The notes beneath the pieces are model-generated. The model saw only the letters and a program-made list of their open reading frames with translations. It searched no databases and was not told the origin of the DNA. From the NCBI RefSeq assembly GCF_900109355.1, contig NZ_FOBF01000004.1, positions 186,001 through 250,000 on the forward strand: a stretch of 64,000 bases of DNA, given 5' to 3'. The translations under genes were made by a program, and so were the position numbers. The stretch comes from Nonomuraea pusilla (GTDB taxonomy: Bacteria > Actinomycetota > Actinomycetes > Streptosporangiales > Streptosporangiaceae). This document shows positions 41,271-50,854 of the stretch, one piece after another. Positions within the stretch are counted from its first letter, which is position 1. Every line of letters begins with the position of its first letter.

Positions 41271-42110
41271 TCAGCCGTCGCGCAGCTTCTTCAGCAGGGC
41301 GACGTCCTCGCGGTGCTTGTCGGCCTTGCCCGGCGTCTCGATGCAGAACGGCACCCCGGCCGCCGCCCGGTGGTGCAGGAGCTCGGCGAACGCCTGCGCG
41401 CCGATGTGGCCGGCGCCGATGTTCTCGTGGCGGTCCTTTTTCGACCCGCACAGGTCCTTGGAGTCGTTGGCGTGGACGAGCTTGAGTCGTCCTGGCGCGA
41501 TCCGGTGCAGCGTGTCGAGCGTCCGAGCGGCCCCGCCCGCGGCCGCCAGGTCGTGCCCGGCGGCGAAGGCGTGGCAGGTGTCGAGGCAGACGCCCGCCCT
41601 CGGGTGCCAGTCGAGGCTCGCCAGGTACGGCTCCAGGTCCTCGACCGTCGCGCACAGCATCGCCCCCTGGCCCGCCATGGGTTCGAGCAGCAGGTCGGGG
41701 CCGTCGTCGGGGATCTCGTCGAGCAGCGGGAGCAGGTGCTCGCGCACCTGGCGCAGCGCGTCGTCATGCGACTGCGTCACCGCCGACCCGGTGTGCACCA
41801 CCACCCCCTTGGCGCGCAACGTCGCGGCGCGGCGCAGCGTGTGCCGGATGACCGCCACCGAGTGCGCGAGCGTCTCCTCGTTCGGCGAGCCGAAGTTGAC
41901 CAGGTACGACGCGTGGACGAACGTCGGCACGCCCGACTCGGCGAGCTTCGCGTCCTGGTCGGGCTTCCCCTCGGGGAGCGCCCAGCCGCGCGGGTTGGTG
42001 ACGAACACCTGGATCATCTCGGCGCCGATGTCGGCCATGTACTTGAGGCCGCCCGTCGCCAGGCCGCCGGCGACGAACACGTGTCCGCCGATCAGGGATG
42101 TCGCGCTCAT
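41271..42110 (-). CDS. nfo: Deoxyribonuclease IV (endonuclease IV)
   Basis: 279 residues, AP-endonuclease-2 TIM barrel. Start region MSATSLIGGHVFVAGGL and MIQVFVTNPRGW are typical of actinobacterial Nfo. Zinc ligands occur in LLLEPMAGQG (Glu), CLDTCHAFAAG (Asp, His), KLVHANDSK (His/Asp) and GHIGAQAF. It cleaves DNA at abasic sites during base-excision repair. The start is ATG 42108-42110 with TACACT about 10 bases upstream on the minus strand. It diverges from the purine-catabolic operon, which includes 8-oxoguanine deaminase. Confidence 0.93.
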   Translation of the reverse strand: MSATSLIGGHVFVAGGLATGGLKYMADIGAEMIQVFVTNPRGWALPEGKPDQDAKLAESGVPTFVHASYLVNFGSPNEETLAHSVAVIRHTLRRAATLRAKGVVVHTGSAVTQSHDDALRQVREHLLPLLDEIPDDGPDLLLEPMAGQGAMLCATVEDLEPYLASLDWHPRAGVCLDTCHAFAAGHDLAAAGGAARTLDTLHRIAPGRLKLVHANDSKDLCGSKKDRHENIGAGHIGAQAFAELLHHRAAAGVPFCIETPGKADKHREDVALLKKLRDG

Positions 42111-42263
42111 GATGGCACTCAGTGTAGGCGGGCGCCGTCCAGGGAACGCCCACGTGAGCCCCCCGGCCTTGGAGCATGACACGAAAAGACGGGGCCCGCG
42201 GGCCCGGTGGTTGGGAGCTTGTGCGGATGGACCGGACGCGCACCGGCTGGGTGTACTGCTGAC

Positions 42264-42770
42264 ATGTCGGAAGGCAAGGCGCTCGCGGGATTCAACGGCG
42301 CGTCCCGCGCCGAGGCGGAGGAGGCGCTGCTCGCCTGCTGCGCCTCCCGCGCGTTCGCGGCGGCCGTGGCGGACGGGCGGCCGTACCGGGACCTGGCGGA
42401 GCTGACGGACGCCGCGGAGGCGGCGGTGCGCGCGCTGGCCTGGCCGGACGTCCTGGAGGCGCTGGCCGCGCACCCCAGGATCGGCGAGCCGCCCGCCGGC
42501 GACGGCAGGGAGGCGTCCTGGTCGCGGCAGGAGCAGGCGGGCGTGCCCGACCGGCTGCGCGCCGCCCTCGCCGAGGCGAACCGCGCCTACGAGGAGCGCT
42601 TCGGCCACGTCTGCCTCGTCCGCGCCTCCGGCTCGGACGGCGACGAGCTGCTGGCCCGCATGCGCGAGCGGCTCGGCCACGACGAGGAGACCGAGCGCGC
42701 CACCGTACGCCGGGAGCTCGCCGGCATCGCCACGCTGCGGCTGGCGAGGACCATGGGGGAGGCCCGATGA
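42264..42770 (+). CDS. uraD: OHCU decarboxylase
   Basis: 168 residues. 2-oxo-4-hydroxy-4-carboxy-5-ureidoimidazoline decarboxylase, which makes (S)-allantoin. Motifs: FNGASRAEAEEALLACC near the start, AHPRIGEPP with the catalytic His, and SRQEQAGV and YEERFGHVCLVRASG. First gene of the purine run; its stop overlaps the uraH start (ATGA). GGGCCCGCGGGCCC (42192-42205) upstream is palindromic but purely GC. Confidence 0.93.
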   Translation: MSEGKALAGFNGASRAEAEEALLACCASRAFAAAVADGRPYRDLAELTDAAEAAVRALAWPDVLEALAAHPRIGEPPAGDGREASWSRQEQAGVPDRLRAALAEANRAYEERFGHVCLVRASGSDGDELLARMRERLGHDEETERATVRRELAGIATLRLARTMGEAR

Positions 42771-43066
42771 GCTTCTCGACGCACGTCCTCGACGCCGTCA
42801 CCGGACGGCCCGCCGCCGGCCTGTCCGTGCGCCTGGAGCACGAAGGCAGGGTGGTGGCCGAGGGCCGCACCGACGCCGACGGGCGCATCAGCGGCTGGAA
42901 CCCGGGCGCCGGGGTGCACCGCGCCGTCTTCGACACGGGCGCCTACCTGCCGGACACGTTCTACCCGGAGGTCGTCATCACGTTCACGGTCGCCGACCCG
43001 GACGCGCACCACCACGTGCCGCTGCTGCTCAGCCCGTACGCGTACTCCACCTACCGAGGGAGCTAG
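42767..43066 (+). CDS. uraH: 5-hydroxyisourate hydrolase
   Basis: 99 residues, transthyretin-like fold. The N-terminal STHVLDAVTGRPAAGL (His), the middle Arg region RTDADGRI and the C-terminal YRGS tetrapeptide are the family's catalytic and signature elements. It hydrolyses 5-hydroxyisourate to OHCU. ATGA overlap with uraD, and the next gene starts right after its TAG. Confidence 0.95.
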   Translation: MSFSTHVLDAVTGRPAAGLSVRLEHEGRVVAEGRTDADGRISGWNPGAGVHRAVFDTGAYLPDTFYPEVVITFTVADPDAHHHVPLLLSPYAYSTYRGS

Positions 43067-43939
43067 ATGTCGTCGATCGTGCTCGGCCCCAACCGTTACG
43101 GCAAGGCGGAGACCAGGCTGGTCAGGGTGGCCAGGGAGGGCCCCGTCCACCACCTGAAGGACCTCAGCGTCAGCACCTCGCTCTCCGGCGACATGGACGC
43201 CGCCCACCTGACCGGCGACAACGCCGCCGTCCTGCCGACCGACTCGCAGAAGAACACCGTCTACGCGTTCGCGGCACGGCACGGCGTCGGCGAGATCGAG
43301 GAGTTCGCGGCGCTGCTGGCCCGGCACTTCGTCGCCACCAGGCCCCCGGTGCGCCACGCCAGGGTGGAGATCGAGGAGTACGCGTGGAACCGGGTGCCGG
43401 GCGGCCCCCCGCACGCGTTCGTCAGGGACGGCGGCGCGGTGCGCACCTGCGTCGTCCACCACGACGACGACGGGTCCACGACGGTGGTGTCGGGGCTGAA
43501 GGACCTCGTGGTGCTCAACACGACGGCCTCCGAGTTCCACGGCTTCGCGGTGGACGCGTACACGACGCTCCAGCCGGCCACCGACCGGGTGCTGGCCACC
43601 GCCGTCACGGCCCGCTGGCGGCACGCGGGGGAGACGGCCTCCTACGGCGAGTCGTACGCCCGGGCGCGGCGCGGCCTGCTGGACGCCTTCGCGGGAACGC
43701 GCAGCCTGTCGCTCCAGCAGACCCTGTACGCGATGGGCGAGCGCGTCCTCGCGGGCGGCCCCGAGCTCTGCGAGGTCAGGCTGTCGCTGCCGAACCGGCA
43801 CCACCTGCCCGTGGACCTGTCGCCGTTCGGGCTGCCCAACGACAACGAGGTGTTCCACGCGGCCGACCGCCCGTACGGGCTGATCGAGGGCACGGTGCTG
43901 CGCGAGGACGCCCCCGACGCCGGATTCGCCTGGGAGTAG
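43067..43939 (+). CDS. pucL: Factor-independent urate hydroxylase (uricase)
   Basis: 290 residues, two T-fold domains. Motifs: NRYGKAETRLV (catalytic Lys), LPTDSQKNTVYAFA (Thr), VSGLKDLVVLNTTASEFHGF, and NRHHLPVDLSPFGLPNDNEVF with the His of the catalytic triad. It oxidises urate with O2 to 5-hydroxyisourate, the substrate of uraH upstream. ATG follows the uraH TAG with no gap. Confidence 0.96.
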   Translation: MSSIVLGPNRYGKAETRLVRVAREGPVHHLKDLSVSTSLSGDMDAAHLTGDNAAVLPTDSQKNTVYAFAARHGVGEIEEFAALLARHFVATRPPVRHARVEIEEYAWNRVPGGPPHAFVRDGGAVRTCVVHHDDDGSTTVVSGLKDLVVLNTTASEFHGFAVDAYTTLQPATDRVLATAVTARWRHAGETASYGESYARARRGLLDAFAGTRSLSLQQTLYAMGERVLAGGPELCEVRLSLPNRHHLPVDLSPFGLPNDNEVFHAADRPYGLIEGTVLREDAPDAGFAWE

Positions 43940-43942
43940 CGC

Positions 43943-44803
43943 ATGGACTTCTTGCGGCCTGCCACCTGGCAGGAGGCGCTGTCCGCCAGGGCGGACCGGC
44001 CCGGGGCGGCGCCCGTCCAGGGCGGCACCGACGTCATGGTGGAGATCAACTTCGACGTGCGCAGGCCGGAGGCGCTGCTCGACCTCACCCGGGTGCCCGA
44101 GCTGGGCCGGTGGGAGATCGTGGACGGCGTGTACCGGATCGGTGCGAACGTGACGTACGCCCGGGTGATCACCGAGCTGGGCGGCGCGCTGCCGGGCCTG
44201 GCGCAGGCGGCGCGGACGGTGGGCTCGCCGCAGATCCGCAACCGCGGGACCGTCGGCGGGAACCTGGGCGCGGCCTCCCCGGCGGGCGACAGCCACCCGC
44301 CGCTGCTGGCGGCGGGCGCCGTGGTCGAGGCCGAGTCGCGCGACGGCGGCGTCAGGCTCATCCCGGCCGAGGAGTTCTACCTGGGCGTCAAGCGCAGCGC
44401 GCTGCGCCCCGACGAGCTGATCAGGGCGATCAGGGTCAGGCCCGCGCCGGGACCGCAGTACTTCTCCAAGGTCGGCACGAGGAACGCCATGGTGATCGCG
44501 GTCTGCTCGTTCGCGATCGCCCTGGACCCCGCCGCGCGGCGCGCCGGCACGGGCATCGGCTCGGCCGCGCCCACGCCGCGCCGCGCCCTGGAGGCGGAGG
44601 AGTTCCTGGCGGCCGAGCTCGACTGGGACGCGCCCCTGCCGCCCGCGCTGGCCCGCCGCTTCGGCGAGCTGTGCGCGCGGGCCGCCGACCCCATCGACGA
44701 CGTGCGCGGCACCGCCGCCTACCGCAGGCACGCCGTCGCGGTGCTGGCCCGCCGCACCCTCGGCTGGGCCTGGGACGACCACCTGGGAAGGAGGGCCGCC
44801 TGA
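43943..44803 (+). CDS. Xanthine dehydrogenase family FAD-binding subunit
   Basis: 286 residues of the FAD-binding (subunit M) type: PVQGGTDVMVEIN for FAD, TVGSPQIRNRGTVGGNLGAASPAGDSHP (FAD contacts), and a C-terminal CO-dehydrogenase-like domain. It would carry electrons between the iron-sulfur subunit and NAD. ATG starts three bases after pucL, and the stop overlaps the next ATG by one base. The molybdenum subunit is not found in this operon. Confidence 0.92.
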   Translation: MDFLRPATWQEALSARADRPGAAPVQGGTDVMVEINFDVRRPEALLDLTRVPELGRWEIVDGVYRIGANVTYARVITELGGALPGLAQAARTVGSPQIRNRGTVGGNLGAASPAGDSHPPLLAAGAVVEAESRDGGVRLIPAEEFYLGVKRSALRPDELIRAIRVRPAPGPQYFSKVGTRNAMVIAVCSFAIALDPAARRAGTGIGSAAPTPRRALEAEEFLAAELDWDAPLPPALARRFGELCARAADPIDDVRGTAAYRRHAVAVLARRTLGWAWDDHLGRRAA

Positions 44804-45285
44804 TGCGCGTCACCTTCACGGTCAACGGCCGCGAGGAGGTCGTGGACGGCGTGTGGGAGGGCGAGAGCCTGCTGTACGTGCTGCGCGAGCGGGTCGGGCT
44901 GCCCGGCTCGAAGAACGCCTGCGAGCAGGGCGAGTGCGGCTCGTGCACGGTCTACCTCGACGGTTCGCCGGTGTGCGCGTGCCTGGTGGCCGCGGGGCAG
45001 GCGGAGGGCCGCCGCGTACGCACCATCGAAGGTCTGGCGGCCGGCGACCGGCTCGACCCGGTGCAGGAGGCCTTCGCCGCGTGCGGGGCGGTGCAGTGCG
45101 GTTTCTGCACGCCCGGCCTGATCGTCCAGGCGCACGACCTGCTGGAGCGCGTGCCCGAGCCGTCCGACGCGGAGATCCGCGAGGCGCTGGCCGGCAACCT
45201 GTGCCGCTGCACCGGCTACGAGAAGATCCTCGACGCGGTCCGGCTGGCCGCGGCCAGGAAGGCGGAGGAGAGGAGGTCAGGGTGA
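44803..45285 (+). CDS. (2Fe-2S)-binding subunit of the xanthine dehydrogenase family
   Basis: 160 residues. The N-terminal plant-type cluster has [15 protein letters not shown] with a fourth Cys in SPVCACLV. The C-terminal four-helix domain has [14 protein letters not shown] and [13 protein letters not shown], ligating the second 2Fe-2S cluster. It passes electrons from the molybdenum centre to FAD. Its stop overlaps the 8-oxoguanine deaminase start (GTGA), where a large catalytic subunit would be expected. Confidence 0.94.
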   Translation: MRVTFTVNGREEVVDGVWEGESLLYVLRERVGLPGSKNACEQGECGSCTVYLDGSPVCACLVAAGQAEGRRVRTIEGLAAGDRLDPVQEAFAACGAVQCGFCTPGLIVQAHDLLERVPEPSDAEIREALAGNLCRCTGYEKILDAVRLAAARKAEERRSG

Positions 45286-46649
45286 GGACCCTCGTCATCG
45301 AGAACGCCCACGTCGCCCCCGTGGCGGGCCCCGAGATCCCGCGCGGCCGCCTCCGCATCGACGGCGACACGATCACCGCCGTCGGCCCCATGGCGGGGGC
45401 CCCGGCGCCGCCGCCCGGCGCGGAACGGATCGACGCCTCCGGCTGCCTGGCCACGCCCGGCCTGGTCAACACCCACCACCACCTCTACCAGTGGGCCACG
45501 CAGGGGCTGGCGCAGGAGGCCACGCTGTTCGAGTGGCTGGTCGCGCTCTACCCCGTCTGGGCCGCCATGGACGCCGAGGTCGTCGGCGGCGCCGCCGGGG
45601 CCGCGCTGGGCTGGCTCGCGCTGTCCGGCTGCACCACCACCAGCGACCACCACTACGTCTTCCCCAAGGGGCGCGGCGACCTGCTCGCCGCCACCATCGA
45701 CGCGGCGCGGCGCGTCGGCCTGCGCTTCCACCCGGCGCGCGGCTCCATGGACAGGGGCCGGTCACGCGGCGGCCTGCCGCCCGACGCCGTCGTCGAGGAC
45801 CTCGACGAGATCCTCACCGCCACCGCCGCCGCCGTGGACCAGCACCACGACCCGTCGCCCTCCTCCAGGCTGCGCGTGGCGGTCGCGCCGTGCTCGCCGT
45901 TCTCGGCCAGCGCCGAACTGATGACCGAGGCCGCCGCGCTCGCCAGGGACAAGGGGGTGCGCCTGCACACCCACCTGGCCGAGACCCTCGACGAGGACGA
46001 GCACTGCGTGGCCCGGTTCGGCCTGCGGCCCGTGGACTACCTGGACAAGCTCGGCTGGCTCGGCCCCGACGTGTGGCTGGCCCACGCCGTGCACCTCACC
46101 GACGCCGACATCGGCAGGCTCGCCGCGACCGGCACCGGGTCGGCCCACTGCCCGTCGTCCAACGGCAGGCTCGGCGCCGGCATCGCCAGGGTCTCGGAGC
46201 TGCTGCGGCGCGGCGCGAACGTCGGGCTCGGCGTGGACGGCAGCGCCTCGTCCGAGCTGACGCCGCTCGCCGGGGAGATGCGGCAGGCGCTGCTGCTCCA
46301 GCGGGCCAGGTACGGCCCGCGGGCGCTGACCGCCCGGCAGGCGCTGGAGCTGGCCACCCTCGGAGGGGCCCGCAACCTCGGCCGGGCGGCCGAGCTGGGC
46401 ACGCTCGAACCCGGCAAGCTCGCCGACGTCGCCCTGTGGCGGGTGGACGGCCCGTTCGCCGCGGCCGTGGCCGACCCGGTCTGCGCGCTCGTCCTCGGGC
46501 CGCAGCCGCCGCTGGCCCGCCTGCTCGTGGGCGGCGAGACGGTCGTCGAGGACGGCGAGCTGCGTACCGCGGCGCAGGACGACCTCGGCCGCGCGGGCGC
46601 CGCCGCCCACCGCCGCCTCATGCGGCTGGCACGGTCACACCTCCCGTGA
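45282..46649 (+). CDS. 8-oxoguanine deaminase (amidohydrolase)
   Basis: 455 residues, metal-dependent TIM-barrel amidohydrolase of the TrzN/AtzA group. Motifs: LVNTHHHLYQW (metal HxH), HTHLAETLDEDEHC, a His in LAHAVHL and the metal Asp in GLGVDGSAS. It deaminates 8-oxoguanine to urate, feeding uricase directly. GTG 45282 has AGGAGG upstream. Alternative: another purine or triazine deaminase, but context and motifs favour this call. Confidence 0.9.
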   Translation: MRTLVIENAHVAPVAGPEIPRGRLRIDGDTITAVGPMAGAPAPPPGAERIDASGCLATPGLVNTHHHLYQWATQGLAQEATLFEWLVALYPVWAAMDAEVVGGAAGAALGWLALSGCTTTSDHHYVFPKGRGDLLAATIDAARRVGLRFHPARGSMDRGRSRGGLPPDAVVEDLDEILTATAAAVDQHHDPSPSSRLRVAVAPCSPFSASAELMTEAAALARDKGVRLHTHLAETLDEDEHCVARFGLRPVDYLDKLGWLGPDVWLAHAVHLTDADIGRLAATGTGSAHCPSSNGRLGAGIARVSELLRRGANVGLGVDGSASSELTPLAGEMRQALLLQRARYGPRALTARQALELATLGGARNLGRAAELGTLEPGKLADVALWRVDGPFAAAVADPVCALVLGPQPPLARLLVGGETVVEDGELRTAAQDDLGRAGAAAHRRLMRLARSHLP

Positions 46650-46745
46650 CGGCCCGCTCAGAGGCGGCCGGGCGGGCGGCCGCCGGTAGGGTGACAGGTG
46701 ACGCGCCCGCCGGCCGGCGGGGCGGTGCGAGGGGAGGGCGGACCC

Positions 46746-46958
46746 GTGACCTCGGAACTCCCGGAAGAGCGGCTGGCGGAGCTGAAGAGCGCGTTCGCCG
46801 CGATCGACGCCGACGGCGACGGCTACGTCACCGAGGCCGAGCTGCGGCGGCACTTCCCCGACCTGCCGCCGGAGGCGCTCGCGGAGCTGAGCCTGGCCGC
46901 CGACACCGACCAGGACGGCCGCTACTCCCTCGAGGAGTTCATCCGCGCGATGGCCTGA
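46746..46958 (+). CDS. Two-EF-hand calcium-binding protein
   Basis: 70 residues with two canonical loops: DADGDGYVTEAE and DTDQDGRYSLEE, each with the x, y, z, -x, -z pattern. A small cytoplasmic calcium sensor or buffer. GTG 46746 has GGGGAGGG nine bases upstream. The frame extends to a GTG at 46698 whose upstream TAGGGT (46687-46692) would permit a leaderless start with 16 extra Pro/Gly-rich residues. The target is unknown. Confidence 0.85.
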   Translation: MTSELPEERLAELKSAFAAIDADGDGYVTEAELRRHFPDLPPEALAELSLAADTDQDGRYSLEEFIRAMA

Positions 46959-46974
46959 CCCCCGCCCGGCGACG

Positions 46975-47020
46975 CCGCGCCGACTCGGAACGCCTCCCGC
47001 CGACCGGGGAGTCGTCGCGG
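46975..47020. terminator. Hairpin between convergent EF-hand and winged-helix genes
   Basis: CCGCG-C-CGACTC (46975-46986) pairs with GAGTCG-T-CGCGG (47009-47020) with one mismatch and a 22-base loop. Confidence 0.5.
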
Positions 47021-47023
47021 CGG

Positions 47024-48181
47024 TCAGGCGGACAGCTCGCGTTCCAGCGGCGTGCGGAAGCGGGGAGTCACGCGGACGTCGCCCAGCCAGGCGGCCAGCC
47101 CGGCCGCCCGTGCCTCGACCGCGGCCGCCGCGTCGGCGCCGACGTCCTCCAGCAGCCGCCAGACGATCTCGCCGTCCGCGCGCTGCGCCCAGCCGCCCAC
47201 CACCCGGCCGTCCCACCACACCGTCGGCCCTACGTTGCCGCTGCGGTCGAACAGCTCGGCCCGGTGCCCGGCGGGCAGGTACCAATCGCGTGCCTGCCAG
47301 CCCATCGGGGTGGGGTCGAGCGCCGGCAGCAACGCCGCCCCTTCGGGAACGTGCCCGGGTTCGACGGGGTCCAGGTCGTCGGGGAGCAGGTAACCGGCGC
47401 CCTCGTCCAGCTCCACCTGCACGGCGCCCACGGCCGCGAGCGCGCGGCGCACCTCGGTGACGGTCCAGCCCGTCCACCACTTCAGGTCCGCCTCCGTGCC
47501 GGGGCCGAACGCCGCCAGCCATCGGCGTACCAGCTCGGCCTGGGCCTGCGCGGCGGGCAGCTCCTCCATCTCCGGCGCGAGGCCCCACAGGTGCCGGCCG
47601 TCCACCCAGGAGCCGGACGGGCGGCCACGCCGCACCAGCAGGCCCTCCATCGCCATGAGCGGCAGCAGGCGGCTGCCGACGCTGTGCGTCGCCTCGTACG
47701 GCTTGCCCACCGCCACCCTGAACCGCTCGCGCAGCCGCGGCTCCAGCACGCCCAGCTCCGACGCGGACGCCTCGCCCGCCTCGGCCAGGACCCGCAGCAC
47801 CGACGCCTCGACGTCCTTGAGCCACGCCTCGTCCCAGCCGCCGCCCTCGGCGAGCGCCTTCAGCACCGACCTGCGCTCCCTCGCGGCGATCGGCGGCATG
47901 GACGAATGGTGCACCACAGGCACCAGCTCCGACGGCACGACGAACACCGTGCGCCGCATGCCGGTCATCCTGACCAGGGTGCGCTCGGCGTACAGGGCGC
48001 GCTCGACCGGCTCGGGGCCGGGCGCCGCCAGGCGGGCGCCCGCCGCGAGGAACACGGTCGCCGGGTCGGTGCCGTGCAGCGCCACCACCGCGGCCGCCGC
48101 CTGCTCCGCGGTCTGCGCCCCGCCGGACAGCAGGTGCCGCGCGACCAGCCTCTCCCGCCTCTGCCGCACAGTGACCCGCAC
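47024..48181 (-). CDS. Winged-helix DNA-binding protein, HTH_42 (AlkZ-like) family
   Basis: 385 residues. The family (PF06224) includes AlkZ-type DNA glycosylases; visible marks are ERTLVRMTGMRRTVFVVP, LRERFRVAVGKPYEATHSVGSRLLPLMAMEGLL, GRHLWGLAPE and LPALDPTPMGWQARDWYLP. Whether this protein has glycosylase activity cannot be told. GTG 48179-48181 follows AAGGGGGA. The frame upstream to 48337 is low-complexity Arg/Gly sequence and is rejected as coding. Confidence 0.88.
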   Translation of the reverse strand: MRVTVRQRRERLVARHLLSGGAQTAEQAAAAVVALHGTDPATVFLAAGARLAAPGPEPVERALYAERTLVRMTGMRRTVFVVPSELVPVVHHSSMPPIAARERRSVLKALAEGGGWDEAWLKDVEASVLRVLAEAGEASASELGVLEPRLRERFRVAVGKPYEATHSVGSRLLPLMAMEGLLVRRGRPSGSWVDGRHLWGLAPEMEELPAAQAQAELVRRWLAAFGPGTEADLKWWTGWTVTEVRRALAAVGAVQVELDEGAGYLLPDDLDPVEPGHVPEGAALLPALDPTPMGWQARDWYLPAGHRAELFDRSGNVGPTVWWDGRVVGGWAQRADGEIVWRLLEDVGADAAAAVEARAAGLAAWLGDVRVTPRFRTPLERELSA

Positions 48182-48362
48182 GCCGTCCCCCTTCTCGCCG
48201 GCCGTCCCGCCGCGCTCTCGCCGGTCCGTACGTCCCGCCGGGAGCCTAGCCCGGCTCGCGCCCGCCTCGTGCCCGTGCCCCTGAGCGACGCGGTGACGGT
48301 CGCCGGGGCGGGAGGTGTGATGATGAAGGACGCTCAATGTCCCGACCGTGTGGGAGTTCGCA

Positions 48363-49547
48363 GTGGTTCAGCAGGTGCTTGTCGCGCCGGACAAGTTCAA
48401 GGGGTCGCTGACGGCGGCCGAGGTGGCGGCCAGGGTGGCGGCGGGGCTCGGCGTCCCCGCGGTCGAGCTGCCCGTCGCCGACGGCGGTGACGGCACCGTG
48501 GACGCCGCCGTGGCCTGCGGTTTCACCCGGGTCACCGTCGAGGTGACGGGCCCGACCGGGCAGCCGGTGACCGCCTCGTACGCCTGGCGCCCCGCCGGCG
48601 CGCCGTCGGCGGAGGGCGGCGGCGTCCCCACGGCCGTGATCGAGGTGGCCGAGTCGTCGGGGCTGCGCAGGCTGCCCGGCGCCCCTGAGCCGCTGACCGC
48701 CACCAGCCACGGCGCGGGCGAACTGATCGCCGACGCGGTGCGGCGGGGCGCCCGCCGCGTGGTGCTCGGGCTGGGCGGCAGCGCCACCACCGACGGCGGC
48801 GCGGGCATGGTGCAGGCGCTCGGCGCGCGCCTGCTCGACGCCGAAGGGCACGACCTGCCGCCCGGCGGCGCCGCCCTGAAGGCGCTCGACCGGATCGACG
48901 TCACCGGCTTCCTGGACGTCTCCGGCGTGGAGTTCGTGGTGGCGAGCGACGTGGACAACCCGCTGCTCGGCCCGTTCGGCGCCGCCGCCGTGTACGGCCC
49001 CCAGAAGGGCGCCACCCCCGACGACGTCAAGGTCCTGGAGTCGGCGCTGTCCCGCTTCGCCGCCGTCGCCACCCGTACGCACGGGCTGGTGGGCGCGGTC
49101 GAGCACGACGACATCCCCCGGCCGATGGGCGTGGCGGGCGCGCCGGGCGCGGGCGCGGCGGGCGGCATCGGCTTCGCCGCGCTGGCCTTCCTGCGCGCCG
49201 ACCTCCGTCCTGGCATCGCCTACCTCCTCGACCTGCTCGGCTTCGGCGAGCTGGTCCGCGACGCCCGCCTGGTCGTCACCGGCGAGGGCTCGCTCGACGA
49301 GCAGTCGCTGCGCGGCAAGGCCCCGGTCGGCATCGCCCAGGCCGCCGCGAAGGCGGGGGTGCCCGTGGTCGCGGTCTGCGGGCGGCGCACGCTCACCGAC
49401 GAGGAGCTGAAGGCGGTCGGCATCGAGGCCGCCTACGCCCTCACCGACCTGGAGCCCGACCCGGCCCGCTGCATGGCAGAGGCGGGGGAGCTGCTCGAAC
49501 GCCTCGCGGCGCGCGTCGCCGCCGAACACCTGGGGGCGGTGCGGTGA
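48363..49547 (+). CDS. Glycerate kinase
   Basis: 394 residues of the type 1 glycerate kinase family: [13 protein letters not shown] at the start, [39 protein letters not shown] and [12 protein letters not shown]. It makes 2- or 3-phosphoglycerate from D-glycerate. With the ureide pathway it would return glyoxylate carbon through tartronate semialdehyde and glycerate (inference). GTG 48363 has GGGAG (48352-48356) upstream; a GTG at 48348 is the alternative. The stop overlaps allB by four bases. Confidence 0.93.
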   Translation: MVQQVLVAPDKFKGSLTAAEVAARVAAGLGVPAVELPVADGGDGTVDAAVACGFTRVTVEVTGPTGQPVTASYAWRPAGAPSAEGGGVPTAVIEVAESSGLRRLPGAPEPLTATSHGAGELIADAVRRGARRVVLGLGGSATTDGGAGMVQALGARLLDAEGHDLPPGGAALKALDRIDVTGFLDVSGVEFVVASDVDNPLLGPFGAAAVYGPQKGATPDDVKVLESALSRFAAVATRTHGLVGAVEHDDIPRPMGVAGAPGAGAAGGIGFAALAFLRADLRPGIAYLLDLLGFGELVRDARLVVTGEGSLDEQSLRGKAPVGIAQAAAKAGVPVVAVCGRRTLTDEELKAVGIEAAYALTDLEPDPARCMAEAGELLERLAARVAAEHLGAVR

Positions 49548-50854
49548 CCGCGTACGAGCTCGTGGTCCGCTCCCGCCGGGTGGTCACGCCCGAGGGGGAG
49601 CGGGCCGCGGCCGTCGCCGTCCGGGGCGGGCGCGTGGCCGCGGTCGAGCCGTACGGCGCGCCGCTCGCCGCCCCCGAGGACGTCGATCTGCGCGATCTGG
49701 CGCTCCTGCCCGGCCTGGTCGACACGCACGTCCACGTCAACGACCCGGGCCGCGCCCACTGGGAGGGCTTCGAGACGGCCACCAGGGCCGCCGCGGCGGG
49801 CGGCGTCACCACGATCGTGGACATGCCGCTCAACGCGCTGCCGCCCACGGTCTCGCCCGACGCCCTGGACGCGAAGCTGCGGGCCGCCGAGGGCCGCTGC
49901 CACGTTGACGTCGCGTTCTGGGGCGGCGCCGTGCCGGGCAACGTCGAGGAGCTGAGGCCGCTGCACGACAGGGGCGTGCGCGGCTTCAAGTGCTTCATGT
50001 CGCCGTCGGGCGTGGACGAGTTCCCGCCGCTGAGCCCGGCGGAGCTGCGCGCGACGCTGACGGAGGCGGCCGGGTTCGGCGGGCTGGTCGTGGTGCACGC
50101 CGAGGACCCGGCGCTGCTGCGCGAGCCGGGCGGCCCCTCCTACCGCCAGTTCCTGGAGTCGCGGCCGGACGCGGCCGAGCGCGGCGCGGTCGAGTCGCTG
50201 GCCGAGGAGGCGGCGCGGACCGGGGCGCGGGTGCACGTCCTGCACGTCTCCAGCGCCGCGTGCCTGGACGTCCTGGAGGCGGCCAGGGCGCGCGGCGTGC
50301 GCATCACCGCCGAGACCTGCCCCCACTACCTGACCCTCGACGCCGAGCAGGTGCCCGAGGGGGAGACCGCGTACAAGTGCTGCCCGCCGATCCGCTCGCG
50401 GGCCAACCGGGACCTGCTCTGGGACGGCCTGGCGAGGGGCGTGCTCGACTGCGTCGTCTCCGACCACTCGCCCTCGACGCCCGACCTCAAGGTGCCCGAC
50501 TTCGCCGCCGCCTGGGGCGGCGTCTCCTCGCTGCAGCTCGGCCTGCCCGCCGTCTGGACGGAGGCGTCGCGCCGCGGCTTCGGGCTGCCGGACGTCGTCC
50601 GCTGGATGGCGGAGCGGCCTGCGGAGCTCGCCGGGCTGCCGGGGAAGGGTGCGATCGCGCCGGGCCGCGACGCCGACCTCGTGGCCTTCGACCCGGACGC
50701 GGCCGTCCGGGTCGACGCCGCCCGCCTGCACCACAGGAACCCCGTCACCCCGTACCACGGCCGGACCCTGCGGGGCGCCGTCCTGACCACCTGGCTGCGC
50801 GGCAGGCCGGTGGACGGCCTACCACACGGGCGATTCCTCCTGGGAGCAGAGTAG
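49544..50854 (+). CDS. allB: Allantoinase
   Basis: 436 residues, amidohydrolase fold. Motifs: [24 protein letters not shown] in part (metal HxH), [10 protein letters not shown] (bridging carbamylated Lys), VVVHAEDPA and HVLHVSSAA (His), and VSDHSPST (metal Asp). It opens allantoin to allantoate. GTGA overlap with glycerate kinase, and allantoicase begins directly after its TAG. Confidence 0.95.
   Translation: MTAYELVVRSRRVVTPEGERAAAVAVRGGRVAAVEPYGAPLAAPEDVDLRDLALLPGLVDTHVHVNDPGRAHWEGFETATRAAAAGGVTTIVDMPLNALPPTVSPDALDAKLRAAEGRCHVDVAFWGGAVPGNVEELRPLHDRGVRGFKCFMSPSGVDEFPPLSPAELRATLTEAAGFGGLVVVHAEDPALLREPGGPSYRQFLESRPDAAERGAVESLAEEAARTGARVHVLHVSSAACLDVLEAARARGVRITAETCPHYLTLDAEQVPEGETAYKCCPPIRSRANRDLLWDGLARGVLDCVVSDHSPSTPDLKVPDFAAAWGGVSSLQLGLPAVWTEASRRGFGLPDVVRWMAERPAELAGLPGKGAIAPGRDADLVAFDPDAAVRVDAARLHHRNPVTPYHGRTLRGAVLTTWLRGRPVDGLPHGRFLLGAE

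Noticed and set aside
42192..42205. Palindrome GGGCCCGCGGGCCC upstream of uraD
   Set aside because: Pure GC palindromes of this length are common in such DNA and the site gives no regulator signature; kept only as a note.
45491..48490. Open frame of 999 codons on the plus strand
   Set aside because: Shadow of the deaminase in another frame and of the winged-helix gene on the opposite strand; no recognisable protein features.
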